This document shows, piece after piece, positions 25,746-34,922 of a stretch of DNA of 64,000 nt. Each line of letters starts with the position of its first letter. The stretch's first letter is position 1. Under the pieces are notes generated by a model. That model did no database searches. It was given only the letters and a program-made list of their open reading frames with translations, and was not told the origin of the DNA. Position numbers and translations under genes: made by a program. This DNA comes from Hyphomicrobiales bacterium (lineage in GTDB: Bacteria > Pseudomonadota > Alphaproteobacteria > Rhizobiales > Rhizobiaceae): contig UCNG01000008.1 of assembly GCA_900473915.1 (NCBI GenBank), forward strand, positions 124,001 to 188,000. The letters run 5' to 3'.

Positions 25746-28049
25746 ATGGCGGATATTACCAAGCGCATTGCCGGGATCATCGCGGCAGAAATCAACGCAA
25801 AACCTGATCAGGCAATTGCGGCTATAAGCCTGCTGGATGAAGGTGCGACCGTGCCCTTTGTCGCGCGCTACCGCAAGGAAGTCACCGGAGGCCTTGATGA
25901 TACGCAGTTGCGCCAGCTTTCCGAACGCCTCGCCTATCTGCGCGAACTGGAGTCCCGCCGCGCATCGATCCTGGAATCGATCCGCGGTCAGGGCAAACTG
26001 ACGCCCGAACTCGAACTCAAGATCGCAGGCGTCGAAACCAAGGCCGAGCTGGAAGACCTTTATCTGCCCTACAAGCCAAAGCGCCGCACCAAAGCGGAAA
26101 TCGCCCGCGAGCGTGGATTGGGGCCGCTTGCTGAGGCAATCCTTGCCGACCGCAGCCTCGTGCCAGCCGAAATCGCCACGCAATACATCACCGCCGATGT
26201 TGCCGATGTGAAGGCTGCACTGGATGGCGCGCGCGACATTATCGCAGAAGGTTTTGCGGAAAATGCCGAACTGATCGGCAATCTGCGAAATTACCTGAAG
26301 GAGAAGGCCGTTCTGCGCTCGCGTGTCGTGGATGGTAAGCAGGAGGCGGGCGCGAAATTCTCCGATTATTTCGATCATGCCGAGCGCTGGGCGACCGTGG
26401 CCGGCCACCGTGCGCTGGCCATGCTGCGCGGGCGCAATGAGGATTTCCTGTCGCTCGACATTGAAATCGACGCCGACGACACCTCGCCTATAAAGCCGGT
26501 CGAACGCAAGATCGCTGCCGCCTATAATATCGGCGCAACACTTCCGGGCGACCGTTGGCTGATGGAAGTTGCAGGCTGGGCATGGCGCGTGAAATTGTCG
26601 CTTTCCCTGTCGCTCGATCTGATGCGCGACCTGCGTGAGCGCGCCGAAGAAGAAGCCATCAACGTCTTCGCCCGTAACCTCAAGGATCTGCTGCTCGCAG
26701 CCCCTGCGGGTTCGCGCGCCACCATGGGACTTGACCCCGGTATCCGCACCGGCGTCAAGGTCGCGGTGGTTGACGGTACGGGCAAGCTGCTCGACACAAC
26801 GACGGTTTATTCTTTCCCGCCGAAGAACGATGTGCGCGGCACGCAGGCCGAACTCGCAAGCCTCGTCCGCAAGCACAAAATAGAATTGATCGCCATCGGC
26901 AATGGCACCGGAAGCCGCGAAACCGAACGGCTTGTCGTGGACATGCTTTCCGACATGCCAGCGCCAAAGCCGCTGAAAGTCATCGTGTCGGAGGCGGGCG
27001 CGTCGGTCTATTCGGCGTCCGAAACCGCAGCCGCCGAATTCCCGCAGCTCGACGTATCGCTGCGTGGCGCCGTTTCCATCGCGCGCCGTTTGCAGGACCC
27101 GCTCGCGGAACTGGTCAAGATCGAACCGAAATCGATCGGCGTCGGCCAGTATCAGCACGACGTCGATCAATCCCGCCTGGCGCGTTCGCTCGATGCGGTG
27201 GTCGAAGACGCGGTGAACGCTGTCGGCGTCGATCTCAACACGGCTTCCGCCTCGCTGCTGGCGCGTGTTTCGGGACTTGGAAAATCTCTCGCCGAAGCAA
27301 TCGTTGCGCATCGCGATGAAGCCGGGGCCTTCAAGAACCGCAAGGAGCTTTTGAAAGTCGCGCGCCTCGGCAACCGCGCTTTCGAACAATGCGCAGGCTT
27401 CCTGCGTATTGCAAACGGCACCGAGCCGCTGGACGCCTCCGCCGTTCACCCGGAAGCCTATGGCGTGGCGAAGAAGATCGTTGCCGCCTGCGGGCGCGAT
27501 GTGCGCAGCCTCATGGGCGATAGCGCGGCGCTCAAAAGCCTTGATCCGCGCATCTTCGTGGACGAACGTTTCGGCCTGCCGACCGTGCGCGACATCATTG
27601 CCGAATTGGACAAGCCAGGCCGCGATCCGCGTCCGGAGTTCAAGACCGCGACCTTTGCCGATGGCATCGACGACATCAAGGACCTGAAACCCGGCATGAT
27701 GCTGGAAGGAACCGTGACCAATGTTGCGGCCTTCGGCGCTTTCGTGGATATCGGCGTGCATCAGGACGGGCTTGTCCATGTTTCACAGCTTGCCGACCGT
27801 TTCGTGAAGGACCCGCATGAAGTGGTGAAAGCAGGCGATGTGGTGAAGGTGCGCGTGACGGAAGTGGATGTGCCACGCAAGCGCATCGGCCTCACCATGC
27901 GCAAGGATGGTGGCGAAGCTCCAGCCCCGCGTGGCCCTGCAAGCCGCGACCAACGGCCCGCTAAAAACTTCGCGCCGCAACGCAAACAGGAACAGCCATC
28001 AACCGGTGGTTTCGGCGCTGCTCTGCTGGAAGCGATGAAGAAGAAATAA
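25746..28049 (+). CDS. tex: Tex-family RNA-binding protein
   Basis: 767 residues with the Tex order: N-terminal helical domain, YqgF-like RNase H fold ([24 protein letters not shown], about 329-352), two helix-hairpin-helix segments ([32 protein letters not shown]) and a C-terminal S1 domain ([35 protein letters not shown], about 650-685), then a basic tail. Tex binds nucleic acid and influences transcription; its exact task is unsettled. It is a single gene, with GGGAAG just ahead of the ATG. Confidence 0.96.
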   Translation: MADITKRIAGIIAAEINAKPDQAIAAISLLDEGATVPFVARYRKEVTGGLDDTQLRQLSERLAYLRELESRRASILESIRGQGKLTPELELKIAGVETKAELEDLYLPYKPKRRTKAEIARERGLGPLAEAILADRSLVPAEIATQYITADVADVKAALDGARDIIAEGFAENAELIGNLRNYLKEKAVLRSRVVDGKQEAGAKFSDYFDHAERWATVAGHRALAMLRGRNEDFLSLDIEIDADDTSPIKPVERKIAAAYNIGATLPGDRWLMEVAGWAWRVKLSLSLSLDLMRDLRERAEEEAINVFARNLKDLLLAAPAGSRATMGLDPGIRTGVKVAVVDGTGKLLDTTTVYSFPPKNDVRGTQAELASLVRKHKIELIAIGNGTGSRETERLVVDMLSDMPAPKPLKVIVSEAGASVYSASETAAAEFPQLDVSLRGAVSIARRLQDPLAELVKIEPKSIGVGQYQHDVDQSRLARSLDAVVEDAVNAVGVDLNTASASLLARVSGLGKSLAEAIVAHRDEAGAFKNRKELLKVARLGNRAFEQCAGFLRIANGTEPLDASAVHPEAYGVAKKIVAACGRDVRSLMGDSAALKSLDPRIFVDERFGLPTVRDIIAELDKPGRDPRPEFKTATFADGIDDIKDLKPGMMLEGTVTNVAAFGAFVDIGVHQDGLVHVSQLADRFVKDPHEVVKAGDVVKVRVTEVDVPRKRIGLTMRKDGGEAPAPRGPASRDQRPAKNFAPQRKQEQPSTGGFGAALLEAMKKK

Positions 28050-28061
28050 GCCGGACGCTTC

Positions 28062-28106
28062 CCCTCGCCCTCACCCTGAGCTTGTCGAAGGGTCGAAGGG
28101 CGAGGG
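28062..28106. repeat. Palindromic intergenic repeat after tex
   Basis: CCCTCGCCCT (28062-28071) and AGGGCGAGGG (28097-28106) are perfect inverted copies around a CCCTGAGCTTGTCGAAGGG core. A second, imperfect arm with CTCAAGGAGCC follows at 28120-28185. This core is common between genes in alphaproteobacteria and may be a transcript end or a REP-like element. Confidence 0.7.
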
Positions 28107-28221
28107 AAAACGCAAAAACCGCCCCTCTCCTTCGAGACGGCTCCTTTCGCAAAGCTCAAGGAGCCTCTCAGGATGAGGGACTGGGCTGAGCCAAGCTCAC
28201 GATCAGCCTGTTGGAGTTAAG

Positions 28222-29337
28222 TTAGATCTTGTTGCCGATCGGAAAGCCCGTCGACACCTTGCGCACCGGCATATCATCGGTCGGAATGATCCAGCCATTG
28301 TGGATGGCAATGCGAACTTCGTCGCCTTCTTCCAGCCGCACGGGATCGCGCACTTCAAAATGCAGGTGAACATCCGGCTTTGCGAGGGGTGCTGCCTCTA
28401 TCCGCGAATTACCGCCCCGATAGACGGAGCGTTTGACCCGAACGGGGATGCCGCCCGCTTCGACCAGTTTCATATCTTCTGATCGCACACAGAGCTGCGC
28501 ATTGGCACGCGGCATTTCCGTACCCGAACACCGTACTTGCGCGCGGCTTCCCAGCACCAGCGCTTCGCAGTGTCCCCCGTGAGCAAAAGACACCACTTCC
28601 GCAGGCAGCACCATGCCATGTGCGATGAAGGACGCGACCATTTCGCTGGCCGGTTCCTCATAGAGCTTGCGCGGCGTGTCGAACTGCTGAAGCTTTCCAT
28701 GGTCCAGCACCGCGATACGGTCGGCCAGCGCCATGGCTTCCGCCTGATCGTGGGTGATATAAATGATCGTTGTGCCGGTGCGCTTGTGAAACGCGGCGAA
28801 CTCGTCTTCCATCGAGGCGCGCAGATGCACGTCGAGATTGGCGAGCGGCTCATCGAACAGAACCAGCGAAGGCGCTGCCACCAGACAGCGTGCAAGTGCC
28901 ACGCGCTGGCGCTGCCCGCCGGAAAGATTGGCCGGACGGCGGTCACCGAAACCTTCAAGATCGACCAGCGCCAGCGCTTCCTTCACGCGGCGTTCGCGCT
29001 CAACCTTCGCAACTTTTGCCACCCGCAAACTGTAGCCGACATTTTCCGCCACCGTCATATGCGGCCAGAGCGCATAATTCTGGAAGACGATACCGACCTG
29101 CCGTTTCTCGGGCGGCACGCTGCCGTCAACATGGGAAACACGCGTTTCGCCAATATGGATTTCTCCGCCGTCGACGTCTTCAAATCCCGCGATCATACGA
29201 AGAAGCGTGGTCTTGCCGCAACCCGATGGTCCGAGAATGGCAACAAACTCGCCATCCTTCACATCGAGAGACACTTGGGACAAGGCCTGAAACTCATTGA
29301 AGGTTTTGGAAACCTGGTCGATTTTCAGTCGCGCCAT
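28222..29337 (-). CDS. ABC importer ATP-binding protein (Fe/phosphonate/polyamine group)
   Basis: 371 residues. Walker A GPSGCGKTT, Q-loop VFQNYALWPHM, signature LSGGQRQRVALARC, Walker B LVLFDEPLANLD, and a C-terminal TOBE-like domain (about 280-365). The ATG at 29337 overlaps the permease stop by 13 bases, so the two are translated together. The frame stays open upstream to 29880, but that part only shadows the permease gene. It energises uptake with the permease and binding protein that follow. Confidence 0.94.
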   Translation of the reverse strand: MARLKIDQVSKTFNEFQALSQVSLDVKDGEFVAILGPSGCGKTTLLRMIAGFEDVDGGEIHIGETRVSHVDGSVPPEKRQVGIVFQNYALWPHMTVAENVGYSLRVAKVAKVERERRVKEALALVDLEGFGDRRPANLSGGQRQRVALARCLVAAPSLVLFDEPLANLDVHLRASMEDEFAAFHKRTGTTIIYITHDQAEAMALADRIAVLDHGKLQQFDTPRKLYEEPASEMVASFIAHGMVLPAEVVSFAHGGHCEALVLGSRAQVRCSGTEMPRANAQLCVRSEDMKLVEAGGIPVRVKRSVYRGGNSRIEAAPLAKPDVHLHFEVRDPVRLEEGDEVRIAIHNGWIIPTDDMPVRKVSTGFPIGNKI

Positions 29338-31025
29338 GGCAGGACTCCATTTGGAAGACGCCGCGCAAACAGATTGGTTGCAAGCATCAGCAAGAATGTC
29401 ACCGCGACGGCCAGAATGGATATGGCCGCAGCATAGGCGGAATCGCCCGCCTGTTCGAAAGAAAACATCACCACCCCCAGCGTTTCCGATCCAGACGCCC
29501 AGAGGAGCGCCGAAACCGTCAACTCGCAGAACGCGGTCATGAAAATCAGCACACCGCCCGCAAGCGTTGCAGGTGCGACCAGAGGAAATATAATCGTGCG
29601 CAGCCGATAGAAAAGCCCCGCGCCCGCAACACGCGCGGCCTCTTCCATCGCACGGTCGATCTGATGCAGCCCGGCGACCGTCGGCCGCAGCGCCAGAACA
29701 AAGAAGCGTGCGAGGTAAGCGAACAGGATGATCCAGAGCGTATTGTAGAGGCTGACGCCGACAACCGGCAGCGGCTTGAGGAACATCAACAGGCAGGCAA
29801 TGGCCAGCACGACGCCCGGCAGAGCATAAGGCATTTCGGCTGCGAAATTGAGCACCGGCGTCCAGCGACGCTTGCACCATGCCAGCATATAAGCAAGCGG
29901 GACCGCGATCAGGACAGCAAACAACGCTGCCGACAAAGACAGGACCACACTATTGCCAAATGCGCGCGCAGCACCGGCATGTTCCAAAAGGACGAAGCGG
30001 AAATTCTCGACCGTCGCCGTCGCAAACGTCAGCGGCACACCATAGGCTGGAACCAGAGCGGAAAGCGTGAGCCCGATCAGCGGCAAGAAGAGCACGACAA
30101 CGATCAGCAGCCAGGCGGCCGCTTCCACCGTCACACGCCAGCGGCCAAGCGCAAAGGGAGCCGCTGGCAAAGACGTCGAAACAATACGGAAATCACGTCT
30201 GCGGGACGCATATTCCTGTGCAGCAATCCCTGCCGTGGCGATCAGACCGATCAGCACCGACAGCACGGCAACGCTGGACAGTACGGCTGGTCCTCCACCC
30301 GCAAGACGCTGATAGATCAGCGTCGGCAGGACGAGATAGTTCGACGGAATGCCCAGAAAGGCAGGAATGCCGAAGTTGCCGACGCAGGAAACAAAGGCAA
30401 GTGCTGCCGCACCGATGATCGATGGGGTCATCAGCGGCAGAATGATGGTACGCAGCACCGTCCATTTGCTGGCGCCGGCGCTAAGGCCCGCTTCCACCAA
30501 CTCGCGCGGCAGTTTGCGCAGGCCAGCACGCACGATGAGGAAAACCAGCGGTCCATATTGCACGCCGAGCAGAAAGATAATGCCCCAGACGGAATAGAGC
30601 GGATTGCGGCTGCCAAGCGGCGGAGCCATGCCGATGATCTTGAGGAACTGGCTCGACGGACCGAAAAGCTGGAGCCAAGCCAGAGCTGTTACCTGCGGAG
30701 CGATCAAAAGCGGGGTAACATAGAAAAGCACGAAGACATTGCGCCCGCGCATATTCGTCAGCCCAACGAGCAAAGCTGCAACAATGCCGAACACCAGCGC
30801 CAGCAACGTGCCACCAATACCGATCTGCAGCGAATGCCATGTCGCCACCCAGGTCGACTGACTTCCAAGTGTTTCCACCAGCGCCGAAGCCGAAAGCTGT
30901 CCTTGTGGCGCGACCAGTTCAACCAGCAGCCTGCCCATCGGCAGAAGCGACAGAACCGCCACAATCAGTGTTACGCCAGCAATCAGGGCCGCATCGCGGC
31001 CCTGAAGGTCTTTTAGGATGCGCAT
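29325..31025 (-). CDS. ABC importer permease with two fused transmembrane domains (FbpB-like)
   Basis: 566 residues and about 12 membrane segments. Two EAA-type loops are visible: VEAGLSAGASKWTVLRTIILPLM in the first half and MEEAARVAGAGLFYRLRTIIFPLV in the second, showing that two permease units are fused in one chain as in ferric-iron and some phosphonate or thiamine importers. It starts nine bases after the binding-protein gene and overlaps the ATPase gene. Confidence 0.93.
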   Translation of the reverse strand: MRILKDLQGRDAALIAGVTLIVAVLSLLPMGRLLVELVAPQGQLSASALVETLGSQSTWVATWHSLQIGIGGTLLALVFGIVAALLVGLTNMRGRNVFVLFYVTPLLIAPQVTALAWLQLFGPSSQFLKIIGMAPPLGSRNPLYSVWGIIFLLGVQYGPLVFLIVRAGLRKLPRELVEAGLSAGASKWTVLRTIILPLMTPSIIGAAALAFVSCVGNFGIPAFLGIPSNYLVLPTLIYQRLAGGGPAVLSSVAVLSVLIGLIATAGIAAQEYASRRRDFRIVSTSLPAAPFALGRWRVTVEAAAWLLIVVVLFLPLIGLTLSALVPAYGVPLTFATATVENFRFVLLEHAGAARAFGNSVVLSLSAALFAVLIAVPLAYMLAWCKRRWTPVLNFAAEMPYALPGVVLAIACLLMFLKPLPVVGVSLYNTLWIILFAYLARFFVLALRPTVAGLHQIDRAMEEAARVAGAGLFYRLRTIIFPLVAPATLAGGVLIFMTAFCELTVSALLWASGSETLGVVMFSFEQAGDSAYAAAISILAVAVTFLLMLATNLFARRLPNGVLPWRD

Positions 31026-31034
31026 CGAAATGCC

Positions 31035-32015
31035 TTATCCGCCAAACAGCTCGGAGAACTGCTTCTTGTCGGCATCAGTCTGATCAAGAACCTTCTGGGT
31101 GTCGATAGACATAATGTTGATCTTGGTGCCTTCCGGCAGCCATGCCGGGCGACCGACACCTTCCTTGGCAGGCAGATACCCCTGCTCCAGCGCCAGCTTC
31201 TGGCCGTCATCCGACAGGATGAAGTCCACGAACTTCTTGGCGCCATCGACATTCTTGGCGGTCGCCATGATCGCAACCGGTTCAGTCACCGCAGGCACGC
31301 CTTCCGAGGGGAAGACAAACTCGATCGGCGAGCCCTTGGCCTTTGCGTTGAGCGCCATGAAGTCAACGAGAATGCCGTATGGCTTTTCGCCGCTGGCGAC
31401 AGACTTCAGCACCGCGCCATTGCCCTTCACACTTGCCAGTTCATTGGCCTTGAGGTTCTTGAAATAGTCCCAACCAAGGTCCTTGTTGAGCGCAAAGCCG
31501 CTCAGGAGATAGGCGGCAGCACCTGAATAAAGCGGGTTCGGCATAACCACCTGCCCCTTGTAGTCGGCCTTGGCGAGATCGGCCCAATGTTCTGGCTTCT
31601 GCGCGGCACCGGTATTGTAGGCGATGCCGGTGGTAATCAGCTTGGAGCCGAAATAGGTCTTGTCGGCGTCATAGGCATCAGCAGCAAAGCCATCGATCTT
31701 GGCTTCCGGATAGGCGAGCAGGCGCTTGTCCTTCTTGAGACCTTCCATCGTTACCGCGTCGGCGATGAGGAGAACGTCGGGCTGCGGTGCGCCAGCGGAG
31801 AATTCGGCGGCAAGCTTGGTGAGGAGTTCGCTCGTGCCGGAACGGAAAATCTGCACTTCCGTTTCCGGATTGGCCTTACGGAAAGCTTCGACCGTCCGGG
31901 TCGCATCCGCTTCCGGCTGCGAGGTATAGAGCGTCAGCGTATCGGCCTGCGCTACGGCGATGGAAAGAGCAAGAAGCGCAGGTACGGCGATGGCCCGCTT
32001 CAGCATCTTGTTCAT
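31035..32015 (-). CDS. Periplasmic substrate-binding protein of the ABC importer
   Basis: 326 residues with a signal peptide (MNKMLKRAIAVPALLALSIA, cleaved after VAQA). The mature part has LTLYTSQPEADATRTVEAFRKANPETEV, typical of the FbpA/phosphonate/thiamine group of solute-binding proteins. The ATG at 32015 is used because GAGGAG precedes it and the signal peptide starts there. It is the first gene of the three-gene operon. The ligand (ferric iron, 2-aminoethylphosphonate or other) is undecided; no tyrosine pair typical of iron sites could be assigned. Confidence 0.92.
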   Translation of the reverse strand: MNKMLKRAIAVPALLALSIAVAQADTLTLYTSQPEADATRTVEAFRKANPETEVQIFRSGTSELLTKLAAEFSAGAPQPDVLLIADAVTMEGLKKDKRLLAYPEAKIDGFAADAYDADKTYFGSKLITTGIAYNTGAAQKPEHWADLAKADYKGQVVMPNPLYSGAAAYLLSGFALNKDLGWDYFKNLKANELASVKGNGAVLKSVASGEKPYGILVDFMALNAKAKGSPIEFVFPSEGVPAVTEPVAIMATAKNVDGAKKFVDFILSDDGQKLALEQGYLPAKEGVGRPAWLPEGTKINIMSIDTQKVLDQTDADKKQFSELFGG

Positions 32016-32359
32016 GGGGTTTGCTCCTCGGATTTCGGTGTAATGCTCGCCAGCATGACCGGCTATGCCGGCACAGTCCTGCCGCGTGCGAACTGATAGC
32101 GCACAGATGGTGTCATGGCGAGAGGCACGATCATTTCCCTTCATGGTGCACCTGTCAAACATCCTGCGCTCTGAAACACGGAAAGCAGAAAGCCTTCCGG
32201 CGGAATCACGTCCAGCGGAAGGCTTTTAAGGCATTGAATATTCATGGCCATCAGCAATCCGCATCCCTCCTGCATGGAGAAGATGCGCATCGCAATAGAG
32301 GAATTGCACTGCGGTTTTATGACAACCGCAAACGCATTCCCGGTAAAAAGATCAACACA
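32016..32359. promoter_or_regulatory. Intergenic region upstream of the ABC importer operon
   Basis: 344 bases with no gene. It contains the probable terminator of the amaA-like gene (32189-32227) and must hold the importer promoter in its left part. No operator-like repeat was recognised. Confidence 0.4.
32189..32227 (-). terminator. Hairpin downstream of the amaA-like gene
   Basis: AAAGCCTTCCG (32189-32199) and CGGAAGGCTTTT (32216-32227) form an 11-bp stem with a 16-base loop. On the minus strand it lies 130 bases past the amaA-like stop. Confidence 0.6.
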
Positions 32360-33643
32360 TCAGATAACCATCCCGGCCACATGGGCGATCTGCGCGCCCG
32401 CCTCGTAATAGGCTTCGCGCACACTGCGGAAATTCTGTTCCTTCGGATCGCTCACCGGCAGCGGCAGATCGGCCTCGGTTATCTCGCCCGATACAAGTTT
32501 CGCAAGATGCTTACCGAAAACCGTTCCGGGCGCAATGCCGCGGCCATTGTAGCCGGAGAAGCCAACCACATTACGGGCAAGGCGATGGAATTTCGGCAGG
32601 CTGTCATTGGTCATGCCGATCTTGCCGTACCATTCGGTTTCGAACTCGACTTCGCCAATCTGCGGGAATATCCGCCTGAGCGCTTTTTTCGCCCAAGCCT
32701 TGTGCACCGCAGCGCCCGTATTGCGCAGCGCACCGACGCTTCCGAAGACAAGGCGGCCCTGCTGATCGAAACGGAAGGACGAGAGGACTTCCTTCGTGTC
32801 CCAGACGCCCTGCCTTTCCGGTAGGATGCTCTTCTTCAGATTGTCGGAGAGCGGCTGTGTAGCCATGTTGAAATATGGCAAGTGCACCAGTTCGGCGCGC
32901 ACTTCCGGCCATGGCGCATTGGTATAGGCATTCGTTGCCACAACCACCCAATTGGCCGTTACGGACCCCTTTGCGGTCTTCACGACCCACTTGCCGTTCT
33001 TTTCCTCGGCCCCGATCACCGGGCTACCCGTAAATACGGTTGCGCCAGCGGCAATGGCGGCATGGGCAAGCCCGCGCACATAGGCAAGCGGCTGGATGGT
33101 ACCGGCGCGCAGATCGAGAAGCGAACCCGCATAGGCTTTCGTGCCAACCTTGGCCTCGGTTTCCTTCGCATCCAGCAGCTTCACGTTGGCGCCGCGACGC
33201 GCCCACTGTTCATAACGATCTTCGAGTTCTTTCAGCCCCTTTTTGCCAACGGCACAATGGAGCGTACCCTGCTTCTCAACTTCGCAGGCGATCTTGTGTT
33301 TTTCGATGATCTCGAAGACGAGCTTCGGCGCATTGCCCAGAACGTCGAGCAGGCGATCACCATATTTCTGGCCAAGCACGCCGGGCAGATCATCCGGCAT
33401 GACCCACATGCCCGCATTCACCAGACCGACATTGCGGCCCGAACCGCCATAGCCGATCTCGACCCCTTCGAGAACGATGGCTCGGGTGCCTTTTTCGGCC
33501 AGATGCAATGCCGTCGAGAGACCGGTGAAGCCGCCGCCCACAATCACCACATCCGCAGTCAGGTCCCCTTGCAGCGCAGTCGTCTTGGGAGCGGCAGGAG
33601 CGGTCTTTTCCCAAAGACCATGAGAGCGCGGATCGTTCAGCAT
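32360..33643 (-). CDS. amaA: FAD-dependent amine oxidase, probable L-pipecolate oxidase AmaA
   Basis: 427 residues of the DadA/PuuB-type flavoprotein family. The FAD site VVIVGGGFTGLSTALHLAEKG is near the N-terminus, followed by GYGGSGRNVGLVNAG; the C-terminal NVVGFSGYNGRGIAPGTVFGK closes the flavin fold. The LysR, hglS and amaB genes beside it are the same set found with the pipecolate oxidase gene in Pseudomonas putida, which supports L-pipecolate as substrate. Gamma-glutamylputrescine is the alternative. The ATG at 33643 is chosen because the one at 33670 falls in a repeat element. Confidence 0.85.
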   Translation of the reverse strand: MLNDPRSHGLWEKTAPAAPKTTALQGDLTADVVIVGGGFTGLSTALHLAEKGTRAIVLEGVEIGYGGSGRNVGLVNAGMWVMPDDLPGVLGQKYGDRLLDVLGNAPKLVFEIIEKHKIACEVEKQGTLHCAVGKKGLKELEDRYEQWARRGANVKLLDAKETEAKVGTKAYAGSLLDLRAGTIQPLAYVRGLAHAAIAAGATVFTGSPVIGAEEKNGKWVVKTAKGSVTANWVVVATNAYTNAPWPEVRAELVHLPYFNMATQPLSDNLKKSILPERQGVWDTKEVLSSFRFDQQGRLVFGSVGALRNTGAAVHKAWAKKALRRIFPQIGEVEFETEWYGKIGMTNDSLPKFHRLARNVVGFSGYNGRGIAPGTVFGKHLAKLVSGEITEADLPLPVSDPKEQNFRSVREAYYEAGAQIAHVAGMVI

Positions 33644-33664
33644 CGAGAGCAACCATTTCAAACC

Positions 33665-33735
33665 GAGCATTTCCGGCAAAAGTGTGAAGCGGTTTTGCGT
33701 TCGGAAATGCGTAAAAACAAACAGTTAGAGCGGTT
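33665..33735. repeat. REP-like palindromic element, copy 1
   Basis: GCATTTCCG (33667-33675) and CGGAAATGC (33702-33710) are perfect inverted copies, with an inner CAAAA/TTTTG pair. A close copy lies at 59731. Both run on into AACAAA(C/T)AGTTAGA. Confidence 0.75.
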
Positions 33736-33842
33736 CCCGGTCTTTTAGCGATCGACCGCCCACGTGGAATACAGGCACACTGCCTGGCTGTTTCTATTTC
33801 ACGCTGCGAAAGCCGGTTGGACAGCGTTATTTGCGCAACAAT

Positions 33843-34775
33843 TCATTCCGGTTTGGAATGAACCAGCGGTGAATAATCGGTATTTCCAACCTGCCCGGCA
33901 ATCCATTGACAGAACACCTGCGTCAGCGGATTTTCCAGTTTCCCTTCCGGCACCACGAGATAATATTCATTTTCCGTGCGCATTGGCTTTTCAAAAAGCA
34001 GCACCAATTCGCCACTCCGCAATTCCTGCTCGATCAGGTAAAGCGGCAGAAGCGCAAACCCCATACCCGCCAACGCCGCGCCGATTACCATCGAGAACTG
34101 GTCGAACCTGTGCCCGCGATAAGCCGACTGGCCTTCGACCCCGCAGCTTTCAAACCATTGCGCCCACATTTTGGGCCGCGTCGCAAGATGCAGCAGGGGC
34201 TCGCTTTCAAGCTCTTCCGGCGCGGACGGGTGACGGGCCTTCAACAGGCTCGGACTGGCGACCGGAACGATCACTTCGCTGCACAGGAACGAACAAGTAG
34301 CATGTGCCCAGACCGGCTGTCCATAATGGATCGCCAGGTCAAAAGGCTGTTCCTCAAAGTCGAAGACGCCGGAACGGGACGCGACATTGAGCGCAATTCC
34401 GGGGTGTTTTTCAACGAAGTCGGGAATGCGGGGCATCAGCCATCGGGTGCCGAAAGTTGGCAGGGTGGCAATGCTGAATGACGAGGTTGACTGCGCCGAG
34501 GCCATGGCCCTCAGCATCGTGTCCTCGGTCTGGTTCAAAAGGCGCCGCACTTCCGGCAGGAATTTCCGGCCGGCATCGGACAAAAGGATTCGCTGACGAA
34601 TACGCTCGAACAGCAGAACGCCAAGCTGGCTTTCAAGATCCTTGATCTGGCGGCTCACCGCGCTTTGGGTGAGATTGAGCTCATGTGCGGCCTGCGTGAA
34701 ACTTCCGTGGCGCGCAGCGCATTCGAAGGCCTGCAACGTGGCGATGTCCGGGATCAATCTCCTGCTCAGCTTCAT
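33843..34775 (-). CDS. LysR-family regulator of the lysine/pipecolate genes
   Basis: 310 residues. N-terminal winged helix (LQAFECAARHGSFTQAAHELNLTQSAVSRQIKDLE) and a GcvA-type effector domain. It lies between amaA and the divergent hglS gene, as does the LysR gene in the equivalent P. putida cluster, so the whole set is its likely target. The effector could be 2-aminoadipate, pipecolate or a related acid. A TTGC-N7-GCAA site lies in its promoter region. Confidence 0.93.
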   Translation of the reverse strand: MKLSRRLIPDIATLQAFECAARHGSFTQAAHELNLTQSAVSRQIKDLESQLGVLLFERIRQRILLSDAGRKFLPEVRRLLNQTEDTMLRAMASAQSTSSFSIATLPTFGTRWLMPRIPDFVEKHPGIALNVASRSGVFDFEEQPFDLAIHYGQPVWAHATCSFLCSEVIVPVASPSLLKARHPSAPEELESEPLLHLATRPKMWAQWFESCGVEGQSAYRGHRFDQFSMVIGAALAGMGFALLPLYLIEQELRSGELVLLFEKPMRTENEYYLVVPEGKLENPLTQVFCQWIAGQVGNTDYSPLVHSKPE

Positions 34776-34796
34776 TCCATTCTCGCATTAACATAG

Positions 34797-34811
34797 TTGC
34801 TTTCGTCGCAA
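34797..34811. promoter_or_regulatory. T-N11-A type LysR site
   Basis: TTGC (34797-34800), seven bases, GCAA (34808-34811): a perfect interrupted dyad of LysR type in the region shared by the LysR gene and hglS. Confidence 0.45.
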
Positions 34812-34922
34812 GCATAACCGCAAAACGGTCTATATGATACATTTTCATCATAATCCATGCATGTTCCTCCCAAGCACGACATGCATCGCCCCAAGATGCC
34901 CCATTCGACGGAAATTTTCGCA

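Noticed and set aside
25710-27779. 689-residue minus-strand frame opposite tex
   Set aside because: It is a long shadow caused by GC-rich codon use in tex; no domain is recognisable.
28222-29880. A 552-residue open frame as a fused permease-ATPase
   Set aside because: The first ~180 residues are a shifted reading of the permease gene and look random; the ATPase starts at the ATG at 29337.
31035-32015. Naming the ABC importer as a ferric-iron (Fbp) system
   Set aside because: The binding protein belongs to a group that also carries phosphonate and thiamine systems, and no iron-binding tyrosine pair could be placed.
34857-34922. Earlier ATG for hglS at 34857
   Set aside because: The extra 22 residues look non-coding, and starting at 34923 places H70 and H226 at the expected numbers.
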